Below are positions 34,922 to 42,742 of a stretch of 50,781 bases of DNA, piece after piece. A model generated the notes under the pieces. It saw only the letters and a list, made by a program, of their open reading frames with translations. It made no database searches and had not been told where the DNA came from. The stretch's first letter is position 1. Every line of letters starts with the position of its first letter. This DNA comes from Cyanobacteria bacterium OH_CDB_20 (GTDB lineage: Bacteria; Cyanobacteriota; Vampirovibrionia; Gastranaerophilales; Gastranaerophilaceae): NCBI GenBank assembly GCA_023415935.1, contig JAEZIX010000049.1:1-50781 (forward strand). The letters run 5' to 3'. Made by a program: the position numbers and the translations under genes.

Positions 34922-36610
34922 GTGTTTAAGATTACAAGATACTTTTTTGTACTTTTTGTACTCACTACAGTGCTGCCGCTTTTTGCGCTGTTCTTTTTCT
35001 TCCATATGCAAATGCAATCTATTGAAAAGCAAAACGCAAATCATATAATTAGTATTGGCGAAAAAGAAGTAAAAGACTCTATAGAAGAATCCCAAAAAAC
35101 TCAGGAAAGGATTATCCTCGAAAAGTTACACGGTCTTGACCAAAAAGATATAACAGAATACAAATTAAAAAAAGATTTTCCTAAAGCAAATTTAAGGTTT
35201 ATATATAATAGTCAGCCTGAGAAAATTGAGCATTATTTTAAAAACGTCAAAAATCAAGTTTACATAGCTAATTTAATTCCAATAACAAATTCAAAAATAA
35301 AAGCGATTGAATTTTCAATGCCTGCTAATTTTTCTGATGCAAAAATCAGAGGACCTTTCGTTGCAGAGCTTTATATTGGAAACAAAATATCAGAGGAAAA
35401 TCTTATTTATATATTTAAGGATTTTCACAGACCTCCGCCAGACAGAATGAGCCCTCCACCACTACCTCCAGAAGATATGAGAGCGCCATTTCCGCCTGAG
35501 ATGATTAATGATAAAATGCGAACTTTTGCACCCCCTCCACACATTGGGCAAGAGTTTGATAAATCAATTTCTGACATTGGAGTTCCTAAAGATAAAAATA
35601 TAAACTACTCAATACTTAACCTAAAAGATAAAGACGGAAATGCTGTTGCAACTCTCCTGATAAAAGTTTTAGCAAGAGGACACGAGCCGCCTCCAATCTT
35701 TAGAAATATATTTAGCATTCTTATTTTGCTTGCAGGAATTATTCTAAGTGTTGCAGGAGCAGCCTTTATAAACAAAAACTATGTAATCCCTTTAATCACA
35801 CTGTCTGATGCAGCTAAAAAAGTCCAAGAAGGAGATTTGAACGTTCAAATAACATCAGAATCTAATCAGGAACAAATAATTAAGACCTTCGGCTACTTCA
35901 ACGATATGGTTGAAGGACTGAAAGAAAAAGAAGAACTCAGAAAAAGTTTCATAGCAAGTTTAACTCACGACTTAAGAACGCCAATCGTAGCTCAAGAACG
36001 TTCTCTGGGTTTGATTGCAGAAAAATTCAGAAACTTAAACCTTCAAGACGAATATGAACTTTCTAAGACACTTGAAAAAAATAACCAGCACCTTTTAAGA
36101 ATAGTAAATATAATACTTGAGTCGTACAAGTTTGAACGAGAACAAATAAAACTCTCTTTTGTAGATATTAACCTCAACGAAATTATAAATGACTGTTTTG
36201 AAAAAATAAAAACAATCGCAGAAGAAAAAAGAATCACCCTTATAAACAATGTTGATAAGGATTTTAAGCATATAAAAGCTGACAAAATAAGCATTGAAAG
36301 AATTTTTATAAACCTTATATCTAACTCTATTGAAAATATTGAAGAGAACAAATATGTAAAAGTTACAGCAAAAGAACTTGGCAAAAACAAAGTTCAGATT
36401 GTTGTAGAAGATAACGGACCAGGTATTGCAAATTCCGAGATAAATTACATATTCGAAACTTACTATACCGGTAAAGGAATAGACAGGAAACTAGGCTCAG
36501 GACTAGGACTTGACGTATGTAAAAAACTTATTGAAATGCACAAAGGAACAATTAAAGTTGATAGTGAAATAAATAAATACACAAAATTTACTATTACACT
36601 TCCAAGCTAG
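34922..36610 (+). CDS. Sensor histidine kinase with proline-rich extracytoplasmic domain
   Basis: A 562-residue membrane kinase. It has TM1 (about residues 8-28), an extracytoplasmic sensor to about residue 260, TM2 (about 264-284) and a HAMP linker. HisKA follows with phospho-accepting His349 (SLTHDLRTP), then HATPase (NLISNSIENI N-box; EDNGPGIA; GSGLGLDVCKKLIEMH). The sensor includes a proline cluster (HRPPPDRMSPPPLPPEDM, then FAPPPH). The start is GTG with a weak AGGTT site. It is 31 bases from the EF-hand gene and 13 from its response regulator, so the three are an operon. Confidence 0.9.
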   Translation: MFKITRYFFVLFVLTTVLPLFALFFFFHMQMQSIEKQNANHIISIGEKEVKDSIEESQKTQERIILEKLHGLDQKDITEYKLKKDFPKANLRFIYNSQPEKIEHYFKNVKNQVYIANLIPITNSKIKAIEFSMPANFSDAKIRGPFVAELYIGNKISEENLIYIFKDFHRPPPDRMSPPPLPPEDMRAPFPPEMINDKMRTFAPPPHIGQEFDKSISDIGVPKDKNINYSILNLKDKDGNAVATLLIKVLARGHEPPPIFRNIFSILILLAGIILSVAGAAFINKNYVIPLITLSDAAKKVQEGDLNVQITSESNQEQIIKTFGYFNDMVEGLKEKEELRKSFIASLTHDLRTPIVAQERSLGLIAEKFRNLNLQDEYELSKTLEKNNQHLLRIVNIILESYKFEREQIKLSFVDINLNEIINDCFEKIKTIAEEKRITLINNVDKDFKHIKADKISIERIFINLISNSIENIEENKYVKVTAKELGKNKVQIVVEDNGPGIANSEINYIFETYYTGKGIDRKLGSGLGLDVCKKLIEMHKGTIKVDSEINKYTKFTITLPS

Positions 36611-36623
36611 ATGAGGAGAGAAA

Positions 36624-37277
36624 ATGAGTATCAAAGTACTATTAGTAGACGATCATGAACTAACGAGAAAAGGCATCGCATACGGATTAAAAACATTTCC
36701 TGAAATCAATGTGACAGGAGATGTTGAAAACGGAGAAAAGGCAGTTGAATTTGTAAAACAAAAGAAGCCTGATGTTATCCTTATGGATATCGCAATGCCT
36801 GTTATGAACGGTGTTGAAGCAACCAAAAAAATATTAGAATTATACCCTGATATAAAAGTTATAATGCTGACCTCGATTAATGACAAAAGAGAGGTTACAG
36901 CATCTTTTAATTCGGGAGCCCACGGGTACTGCATGAAAGATATTCATTCTGATAATCTTATGAAAATAATAAAGACAATTGTAGACGGGGCAATTTGGAT
37001 TGACCCAAAAGTCGCTAACGTTGTGCTTGAAATACTTCAAACAAAACAGCTGGAAAACTCTCCAAATATAGATAATGCAAACCAATTTAATCTGACTGCA
37101 AGAGAAAAAGAGCTCTTAAAATTAATAGCTGAAGGAAAATCAAACAAAGAAATCGCCGAAGAGCTTGTACTTTCTTTGCACACAGTAAAAAATCATGTAA
37201 AAAGCATTATTCAAAAATTCTCTGTATCAGATAGGACTCAAGTTGCAATAATTGCACTTAAAGAAAATATAGTTTAA
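36624..37277 (+). CDS. NarL/LuxR-type response regulator
   Basis: A 217-residue DNA-binding response regulator, partner of the upstream kinase. The receiver domain has Asp55 (LMDIAMPVMNG) as phospho-acceptor, acidic DDH near the start and conserved Lys in the last strand region. The output domain is LuxR-type (LTAREKELLKLIAEGKSNKEIAEEL...HTVKNHV). SD GAGGAGAG is present. A terminator follows at 37314, so the operon ends here. Confidence 0.94.
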   Translation: MSIKVLLVDDHELTRKGIAYGLKTFPEINVTGDVENGEKAVEFVKQKKPDVILMDIAMPVMNGVEATKKILELYPDIKVIMLTSINDKREVTASFNSGAHGYCMKDIHSDNLMKIIKTIVDGAIWIDPKVANVVLEILQTKQLENSPNIDNANQFNLTAREKELLKLIAEGKSNKEIAEELVLSLHTVKNHVKSIIQKFSVSDRTQVAIIALKENIV

Positions 37278-37313
37278 AACCAGTCAAAATTTGAACTTTT
37301 ATTTTGAACAAAT

Positions 37314-37347
37314 AGAGCCACTTCTTTTTATAAGAAATGGCTCTTTG
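37314..37347 (+). terminator. Intrinsic terminator after the response regulator
   Basis: AGAGCCA (37314-37320) and TGGCTCT (37338-37344) enclose a partly paired TTCTT/AAGAA stem, followed by a short T-tract. It ends the EF-hand/kinase/regulator operon. Confidence 0.8.
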
Positions 37348-37439
37348 TGCCTATGAATTTAACAAAAACGAAAACGTTATTTAAAGAGTAAGAGAAAATA
37401 TAAATAATCTTAGGTTAACGTTCAAAGAAGGAGAAAAAA

Positions 37440-37898
37440 ATGATTGACCAAACATCAGCAAGCACAAACTTCACAGTAAGTACTTCATCAAACAGCCAGA
37501 TAAGACCTGATAAAGATGAAATGAAGAAAAAACTTTTAGCACAAGGCATCCCTCAAGAAACAATAGATAAAGGAATGGATGCTGTTTTTGAATACGCAAA
37601 AGCTAACAGTATCCAAATAGCACCTCCTGATGGTGGAAAACCACCTGAAGGCGGACAAATGCCTCAAGGTGATGATACTTCAATATTTGCGCAACAAGGC
37701 AATCGTCCACAAGGTCCACCGCCACCTCCAAAAGACAAAACAGACAAGACAGACGAAGCACTTTTAAATATAGGCATACCTGTTGAAGTAATTGCAAAAG
37801 GAGATACTGCAATTAAACAATATGCCCAAGAAAACGACATTACACTTCCTGAAACGTATTCAGAAAACTCCAACACTTCCCTCGACTTGTCTGCATAG
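37440..37898 (+). CDS. Two-repeat proline-rich protein
   Basis: A 152-residue protein of unknown function made of two related repeats, residues 32-62 and 108-138 (14 of 31 positions identical, with G-I-P, KG, YA and N-x-I conserved). They are joined by a Gly/Pro-rich linker (GGKPPEGG...GPPPPPK). There is no signal peptide; the N-terminus is Ser/Thr/Asn-rich like the EF-hand protein upstream. SD AAGGAG is strong. A hairpin follows. Proline runs echo the sensor of the upstream kinase, so it may belong to the same system, although it has its own transcription unit. Confidence 0.7.
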   Translation: MIDQTSASTNFTVSTSSNSQIRPDKDEMKKKLLAQGIPQETIDKGMDAVFEYAKANSIQIAPPDGGKPPEGGQMPQGDDTSIFAQQGNRPQGPPPPPKDKTDKTDEALLNIGIPVEVIAKGDTAIKQYAQENDITLPETYSENSNTSLDLSA

Positions 37899-37917
37899 AT
37901 TAGAGAAAACAAAAAAA

Positions 37918-37958
37918 ATGGCTATCTGTGACATAATGTTTCAGGTAGCCATCGTTTT
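37918..37958 (+). terminator. Hairpin terminator after the two-repeat protein
   Basis: ATGGCTATCTG (37918-37928) pairs with CAGGTAGCCAT (37942-37952) around a short loop, one mismatch, followed by a T-rich stretch CGTTTTGG. It lies 19 bases after the stop. Confidence 0.7.
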
Positions 37959-38068
37959 GGGATTCAAAGTAGTCTATAGGAATTGACTTTGTTAATTCTC
38001 TCTCTCTAACTTATGCATTTTCTTAATATTTCTTAATAAATTATATATCATTACCCATTTTACACATA

Positions 38069-38084
38069 TAGCCCTCAGGGGCTA
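38069..38084 (+). other. Short GC hairpin in the gap before the uracil-DNA glycosylase gene
   Basis: TAGCCC-TCAG-GGGCTA is a six-base-pair stem with a four-base loop, followed at a distance by a TTTT run. The surrounding 279-base gap (37899-38177) otherwise holds the 37918 terminator and AT-rich sequence. Role not determined: possible terminator or mRNA leader. Confidence 0.35.
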
Positions 38085-38177
38085 AATTGGTTTTAGAATA
38101 GGATCTTAGACAAATAATTTATTTTAAAATGTATTAGTGATAAATTAGAAACTGAAAATAAAATACGGTTTTTGGAT

Positions 38178-38756
38178 ATGTATGAAAAGTTAAAAGATAT
38201 AGAAACAAAATGCAAGTGCTGCACAAAATGTAGCCTTTCTTCAACAAGAACAAATACAGTATTTTCAGACGGAGTAGCAAATCCTAAACTTATGCTGATA
38301 GGAGAAGCGCCAGGCTATTGGGAGGATCAGAAAGGTTTACCTTTTGTTGGAAAAGCAGGGCAACTGCTCGACAAAATTTTTGAGAGCGTAGGACTTTCAA
38401 GAAAAAAAGATGTTTATATCTGCAACACAATAAAATGCAGACCACCTGAAAACAGAAACCCATTGCCCGAGGAAAAAGAAGCCTGCAGGGAGTATCTGGA
38501 TAATCAGCTAGAGATAATAAAGCCCAAGATAATACTTATTTGTGGCTCAATAGCTCTTAACTCAATGTTGCCAAACGAAAAAGGCATAACAAAAGCAAGA
38601 GGGAAATGGTTTGATGGTCCTTTCGGCGCAAAAATGATGCCGATATTTCATCCATCATACCTTTTGAGAAATGACTCTAAAGAAAAAGGCTCACCAAAAT
38701 GGCTAATGTGGCAAGACATTCAGGAAATAAAAAAAGAATATGACAAATTAGAATAG
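38178..38756 (+). CDS. Uracil-DNA glycosylase, family 4 type
   Basis: A 192-residue base-excision repair enzyme that removes uracil from DNA. Family 4 features are the Fe-S cysteines (Cys15-x2-Cys18 in CTKC, Cys in NTIKCRPPENR and in EACREYL), motif GEAPG followed by WEDQ, and the C-terminal HPSYLLR. I use ATG 38178; a TTG at 38172 also opens the frame but neither has an SD. The gene ends seven bases from the convergent TagF-like gene. It is not part of the glycan cluster. Confidence 0.9.
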   Translation: MYEKLKDIETKCKCCTKCSLSSTRTNTVFSDGVANPKLMLIGEAPGYWEDQKGLPFVGKAGQLLDKIFESVGLSRKKDVYICNTIKCRPPENRNPLPEEKEACREYLDNQLEIIKPKIILICGSIALNSMLPNEKGITKARGKWFDGPFGAKMMPIFHPSYLLRNDSKEKGSPKWLMWQDIQEIKKEYDKLE

Positions 38757-38763
38757 CTGTTTA

Positions 38764-40065
38764 TCAGCTTATAACACCAAGTTCTTTTTTTATGTCATCC
38801 AGTATGTTTTTTGCAGCATAATTATCTAAAAGATTCATTTTCTCAAGGGTAGTGTTTCGTTCATCTTTCAACGGGTCAAGGCCTTCAAATAGTAACTCAT
38901 TCAATCTTTTTTCTAAATCTTCATTGTTATATACATTGTAATAGGTTTTAACTATTTCCTTCACTGAATCATTGTATTCATTTGCGTTTTCTGCCACTAA
39001 TCTTACAACTGGACTTCCGGTCATAAAATACTCTGTCAAAAACGAACCGCAGTCTGTAATTAGGAGTTTTGATTGCATAAACAAATCCAAATAATCCCCT
39101 GTTTCGTAGCAAGTTCCAATTTTTGACCATTCTTCATAATATTTTTCTGCATAATCTTTTGATATAAATTTTTCAACGTTGAGTCTTAAAGAAGGGTGAG
39201 GTTTAAATATCCAGTTAATTTCTGGATGATTTTTGGCATATTCTAATATGAAATCACCATTTTTATCAAAAGTACCCCACTTTAAAGGGTTAGAATCAGC
39301 AAAAGACCAATGAGGAGCATAGATTACGTATTTTTTTTCTTTCGGTTTATCTTTATTGAGATAAAAATAATCTAGCTGCGGATGCCCAACAACTCTTAAA
39401 TTTTTGCCATTATTATTCATATTTTTAGAATAATAACTTTTTACCTGCTCGTTTAAAATATAATGCGCGTGTATATATTGATGAAATCTAAGATTATATT
39501 CATATTCCCAAAGAGATGTTGCGATGAAATAAGGAATATAATAAGAAAGAGCAAACTTTGACGAAACAACAGGTCCTTGTTGAGTTTCTATATACCACGG
39601 GTTTTGATAGATAATAATATCAGGTTCAAACTCTGAAAAAGGTATAAATTTTTCATTTTTTACATCATAACCGTATTGAACATTCATTCCTTTATTTTTA
39701 AAGAAATTATAATACCTGTTTACACTTTCAGGAGGCTGATAAGCAGATACTAATGCTTTATCAGCATAAGTTTTTGTAACAACAATTTGAGGCTCAAAAT
39801 GTTCGTCCTTAAGCATCAAATCATATATCGATTGAGATTTCCACTTCGTTTCATCATAAACGTGGAAAAGCACTTTTAAAGGTTCATTTTTAACTTTATT
39901 CTTGAGTTTTAATAGAACTGCTTTAGAGTTTTTGTCGATGTATTTGCAGTTTCTTTTAACCTTCAATTCACAAAAGAAATCTCTCACCTTACTTTTACTG
40001 CGGTAAGGAGATAAAAATTCAAATAACTTAGAAGTCTTTTCCCACGGTACAAACATCTTATACAC
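38764..40065 (-). CDS. TagF-like CDP-glycerol glycerophosphotransferase family protein
   Basis: A 433-residue GT-B-fold enzyme. Features typical of the CDP-glycerol transferase family are YAPHWSF, FKPHPSLRL and the later LLITDCGSFLTEYFMTGSPV, which corresponds to the nucleotide-binding C-terminal domain. Family members transfer glycerol-phosphate, or other CDP-alcohol-derived phosphates, to growing polymers or glycans. It stands divergently from the LicD gene, and is the likely second transferase for a CMP-linked phosphonate or alditol-phosphate. No transmembrane span. No aminoethyl- or ribitol-specific motif is distinguishable. Confidence 0.85.
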   Translation of the reverse strand: MYKMFVPWEKTSKLFEFLSPYRSKSKVRDFFCELKVKRNCKYIDKNSKAVLLKLKNKVKNEPLKVLFHVYDETKWKSQSIYDLMLKDEHFEPQIVVTKTYADKALVSAYQPPESVNRYYNFFKNKGMNVQYGYDVKNEKFIPFSEFEPDIIIYQNPWYIETQQGPVVSSKFALSYYIPYFIATSLWEYEYNLRFHQYIHAHYILNEQVKSYYSKNMNNNGKNLRVVGHPQLDYFYLNKDKPKEKKYVIYAPHWSFADSNPLKWGTFDKNGDFILEYAKNHPEINWIFKPHPSLRLNVEKFISKDYAEKYYEEWSKIGTCYETGDYLDLFMQSKLLITDCGSFLTEYFMTGSPVVRLVAENANEYNDSVKEIVKTYYNVYNNEDLEKRLNELLFEGLDPLKDERNTTLEKMNLLDNYAAKNILDDIKKELGVIS

Positions 40066-40113
40066 TTTTATTTTAATCTAATTACAATATCATATCATAT
40101 TCGCTCTCTTTTT

Positions 40114-40122
40114 TGATATAAT
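40114..40122 (+). promoter_or_regulatory. Candidate extended -10 for the phosphonate operon
   Basis: TGA-TATAAT (40114-40122) lies 36 bases before the LicD start. No good -35 is visible at 17-18 bases upstream, so the extended TGn element may compensate. Confidence 0.4.
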
Positions 40123-40158
40123 AAGAAAAAATCCAGTTTAAGGTAGTTATGGAATTTT

Positions 40159-41445
40159 ATGAATTATAAGAAATATTTTAAAGAATTTTTTTGTTATCTG
40201 CAGCTAAAACTACTTGAAAAAAAATATAAAAACAAAAAAGTAGTTCTATATGGTACAGGAGCTTTCCTTAGAAATATTTTAAACCTTTATAAAAAAATTA
40301 ACCTTAATATCGTTGCTGTTTGCGACAGAAAATATAACGATACAAAAGGTGAAACATTTTTATCTTACCCGGCTATTTCGCCCGAAGATTTGAAAACGTA
40401 TGATTTCGATGCAGTCATTATTACGATGGAACAATATGAGCTTGCCCTAAACTTTATAAAATATGAACTTTTAATATTGACGCCAAACGAAGGAAAGCCT
40501 GTTGAACCTATCTTTAAGAAAACATATTTTTCTAAAAATGATAATAGTGAAATGCTTTTACAGTCTTATAAAAAGGTTTTAGAAGAATATAGATTTTTAA
40601 AATCAATTATTGATATAAAAACTTTAAAACCTGCAACAGGTGAATTAAGAGAGTTTCAACTAAAAACATTTGATTTTTGTTATCAACTCTTGCAACAATT
40701 TGAAGCTAAAGGTATTGAATATTTCTTGACCTGCGGCTCACTTCTAGGCGCAATAAGACACAAGGGCTTTGTTCCTTGGGATGATGATCTTGATATCGGT
40801 ATGATGAGAAAAGATTACGAAAAACTCAAAGTTTTTTGCGAAGAAAATTTTATTCCAATGGATATGTCAAAAATTGATTTGGCAAAAAACAACAGATTTA
40901 CAATCTGGAATGAATATATGAAAAAACACCCTAATGAAATCATATACTCTCTAGGTCACAATAACATTCAAATATTTAAAGGCACAGACCTTCTTAATTA
41001 TGTAAATATTGATATTTTCTGCCACGATTACTACGCAGAAGACTATTCAATAGAAGAACACAGAGAATATTTGGTTTCTATTAATAAAAAAAGATGCGCA
41101 ATCTCAAATTACAAAAAAATGTACGAATTTTCAAACGAAGAGATAAGCAGAAACAAAAATATTGTAAGTAATAGCTCTAAAATATGCTATAGTATAGATG
41201 ATTATTTAAGCTATTATTTCAATATCAGGGACTTTTTTACTTCAGATATGATATTCCCACTTAGAAAAATGGAATTTGAAGGAAAAGAAGTTTATGTACC
41301 AAATAAACCCGAAGAATATATGAGCTTACAATACAAAAATTATATGGAAATACCCAATGATTTGAGGTTTAAAGAACACAGAATCTTTAGAGAAAAGCAT
41401 TCTCAAGAAGTATTAAACAGCAAAAAAAGGAAGAAAAATGACTAA
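40159..41445 (+). CDS. LicD-family transferase with N-terminal Rossmann-like domain
   Basis: A 428-residue protein. The C-terminal LicD domain has GSLLGAIRHKGFVPWDDDLDIGM (residues about 194-216), the nucleotidyl/phospho-diester transferase motif that in LicD1 moves phosphocholine from CDP-choline to a sugar. The N-terminal 130 residues (KKVVLYGTGAFLRNIL...DAVIITM) resemble a Rossmann-like domain seen in other LicD fusions; its role is unknown. The gene overlaps aepX-like by eight bases, so it is the first of a phosphonate operon. I infer it transfers a CMP-phosphonate to a glycan, but the substrate is unproven. Confidence 0.85.
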   Translation: MNYKKYFKEFFCYLQLKLLEKKYKNKKVVLYGTGAFLRNILNLYKKINLNIVAVCDRKYNDTKGETFLSYPAISPEDLKTYDFDAVIITMEQYELALNFIKYELLILTPNEGKPVEPIFKKTYFSKNDNSEMLLQSYKKVLEEYRFLKSIIDIKTLKPATGELREFQLKTFDFCYQLLQQFEAKGIEYFLTCGSLLGAIRHKGFVPWDDDLDIGMMRKDYEKLKVFCEENFIPMDMSKIDLAKNNRFTIWNEYMKKHPNEIIYSLGHNNIQIFKGTDLLNYVNIDIFCHDYYAEDYSIEEHREYLVSINKKRCAISNYKKMYEFSNEEISRNKNIVSNSSKICYSIDDYLSYYFNIRDFFTSDMIFPLRKMEFEGKEVYVPNKPEEYMSLQYKNYMEIPNDLRFKEHRIFREKHSQEVLNSKKRKKND

Positions 41446-42739
41446 AGTCTATATAGGAATGAGTGCAGATTTATTGCATCCTGGGCATTTAAACATTATC
41501 GAACATGCCCGCAAACTCGGCGATGAAGTAATCGTGGGATTGCTTACAGATAGAGCTATTGCAAGTTATAAAAGACTTCCTTATATGAATTACGAGCAGA
41601 GAAAAGTTGTTGTTGAAAATATTAAAGGGATTTCAAAGGTCATACCTCAAGATACACTTGACTATACAGAGAATTTAGAACTCGTAAAACCTGATTTTGT
41701 TGTACACGGGGATGATTGGAAAAAAGGTGTTCAGGCAAAAACACGCCAAAAAGTAGTTGATACTATTGCAAAATGGGGCGGAAAAGTTATTGATATTCCA
41801 TACACAGAAGGAATTTCTTCAACACAAATCAATAGCGTTTTAAGAGAAATAGGTACGACTCCTGAAATAAGAGCAAAACGCCTCAAAAGACTGTTAGACA
41901 GCAAAGATATTGTAACTATTCTAGAAGCACATAACGGCTTAAGCGGCTTAATCGTTGAAAATACAGCCGTTCAAAAAGGCAACCGAAAGGTGGAATTCGA
42001 TGGAATTTGGATTTCATCTTTGACCCAATCTGCGGCAAAGGCAAAGCCTGATATAGGCTATCTTGATACAACAACAAGGATGGAAACACTGAATGACATC
42101 TTAGACGTTACGACAAAACCGATTATCTATGATGGTGATAACGGTGGACCTATTGAGCACTTTATCTTCACCGTAAAAACACTTGAAAGACTAGGTATTT
42201 CCGCAATAATAATCGAAGACAAAGTAGGGTTGAAGAAAAATTCTTTATTTGGAACAGAAGTTTTGCAAGAGCAAGATTCTATTGAAGAATTTTCGGCTAA
42301 AATTTCAGCGGGCAAAAAAGCTCAAGTTACAGATACTTTTATGATTATTGCAAGAATTGAAAGCCTTATTTTAGAACAGGGAATGGAAGACGCTTTAAAA
42401 AGAGCGAAAGCATATATTGAAAGTGGTGCTGACGCTATTATGATTCATTCAAGAAAAAAGACTTTTGATGAAGTTAAAGAATTTGCTGAAAAATATAATA
42501 AGTTTGAAAACCGCAAACCACTTGTAGTTGTTCCATCTTCATACAGTTATGTAACAGAAGAAGAACTTGCTAAAAACGGCATCAATATCGTAATATATGC
42601 AAACCAGCTTTTACGCTCAGCATATCCGGCGATGGTAAAAGCGGCTGAATCTATTCTGACTACTTCTTCTGCAAAAGAGGTTTCTGAAACCTCTTGTATG
42701 TCGATAAAAGATATAATAACACTTATTCCGGGAGGTTAG
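41438..42739 (+). CDS. Cytidylyltransferase-phosphoenolpyruvate mutase fusion (AepX/Fom1-like)
   Basis: A 433-residue bifunctional enzyme. The N-terminal domain (about 1-135) is a TagD-type cytidylyltransferase with the HPGH motif (residues 14-17) and GISSTQI. The C-terminal domain (about 145-430) is PEP mutase, which forms the C-P bond of phosphonopyruvate. Its signature EDKVGLKKNS (260-269) is intact, as is YDGDNGG. In fosfomycin biosynthesis Fom1 has this exact order, and its N-terminal domain makes CMP-2-hydroxyethylphosphonate. AepX proteins of capsule loci share it too. It overlaps the LicD gene and abuts the next gene. Confidence 0.93.
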   Translation: MTKVYIGMSADLLHPGHLNIIEHARKLGDEVIVGLLTDRAIASYKRLPYMNYEQRKVVVENIKGISKVIPQDTLDYTENLELVKPDFVVHGDDWKKGVQAKTRQKVVDTIAKWGGKVIDIPYTEGISSTQINSVLREIGTTPEIRAKRLKRLLDSKDIVTILEAHNGLSGLIVENTAVQKGNRKVEFDGIWISSLTQSAAKAKPDIGYLDTTTRMETLNDILDVTTKPIIYDGDNGGPIEHFIFTVKTLERLGISAIIIEDKVGLKKNSLFGTEVLQEQDSIEEFSAKISAGKKAQVTDTFMIIARIESLILEQGMEDALKRAKAYIESGADAIMIHSRKKTFDEVKEFAEKYNKFENRKPLVVVPSSYSYVTEEELAKNGINIVIYANQLLRSAYPAMVKAAESILTTSSAKEVSETSCMSIKDIITLIPGG

Positions 42740-42742
42740 TTG

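Noticed and set aside
34874..35095. Minus-strand open frame overlapping the kinase N-terminus
   Set aside because: No recognisable domain, and it conflicts with two supported plus-strand genes.
37911..37920. A-tract as a phase-variable homopolymer
   Set aside because: It lies after the stop codon of the two-repeat gene, so slippage there would not change a protein.
40159..41445. Phosphocholine transferase (true LicD1) role
   Set aside because: No choline kinase, CDP-choline cytidylyltransferase or choline transporter is nearby, whereas a phosphonate-activating enzyme overlaps the gene.
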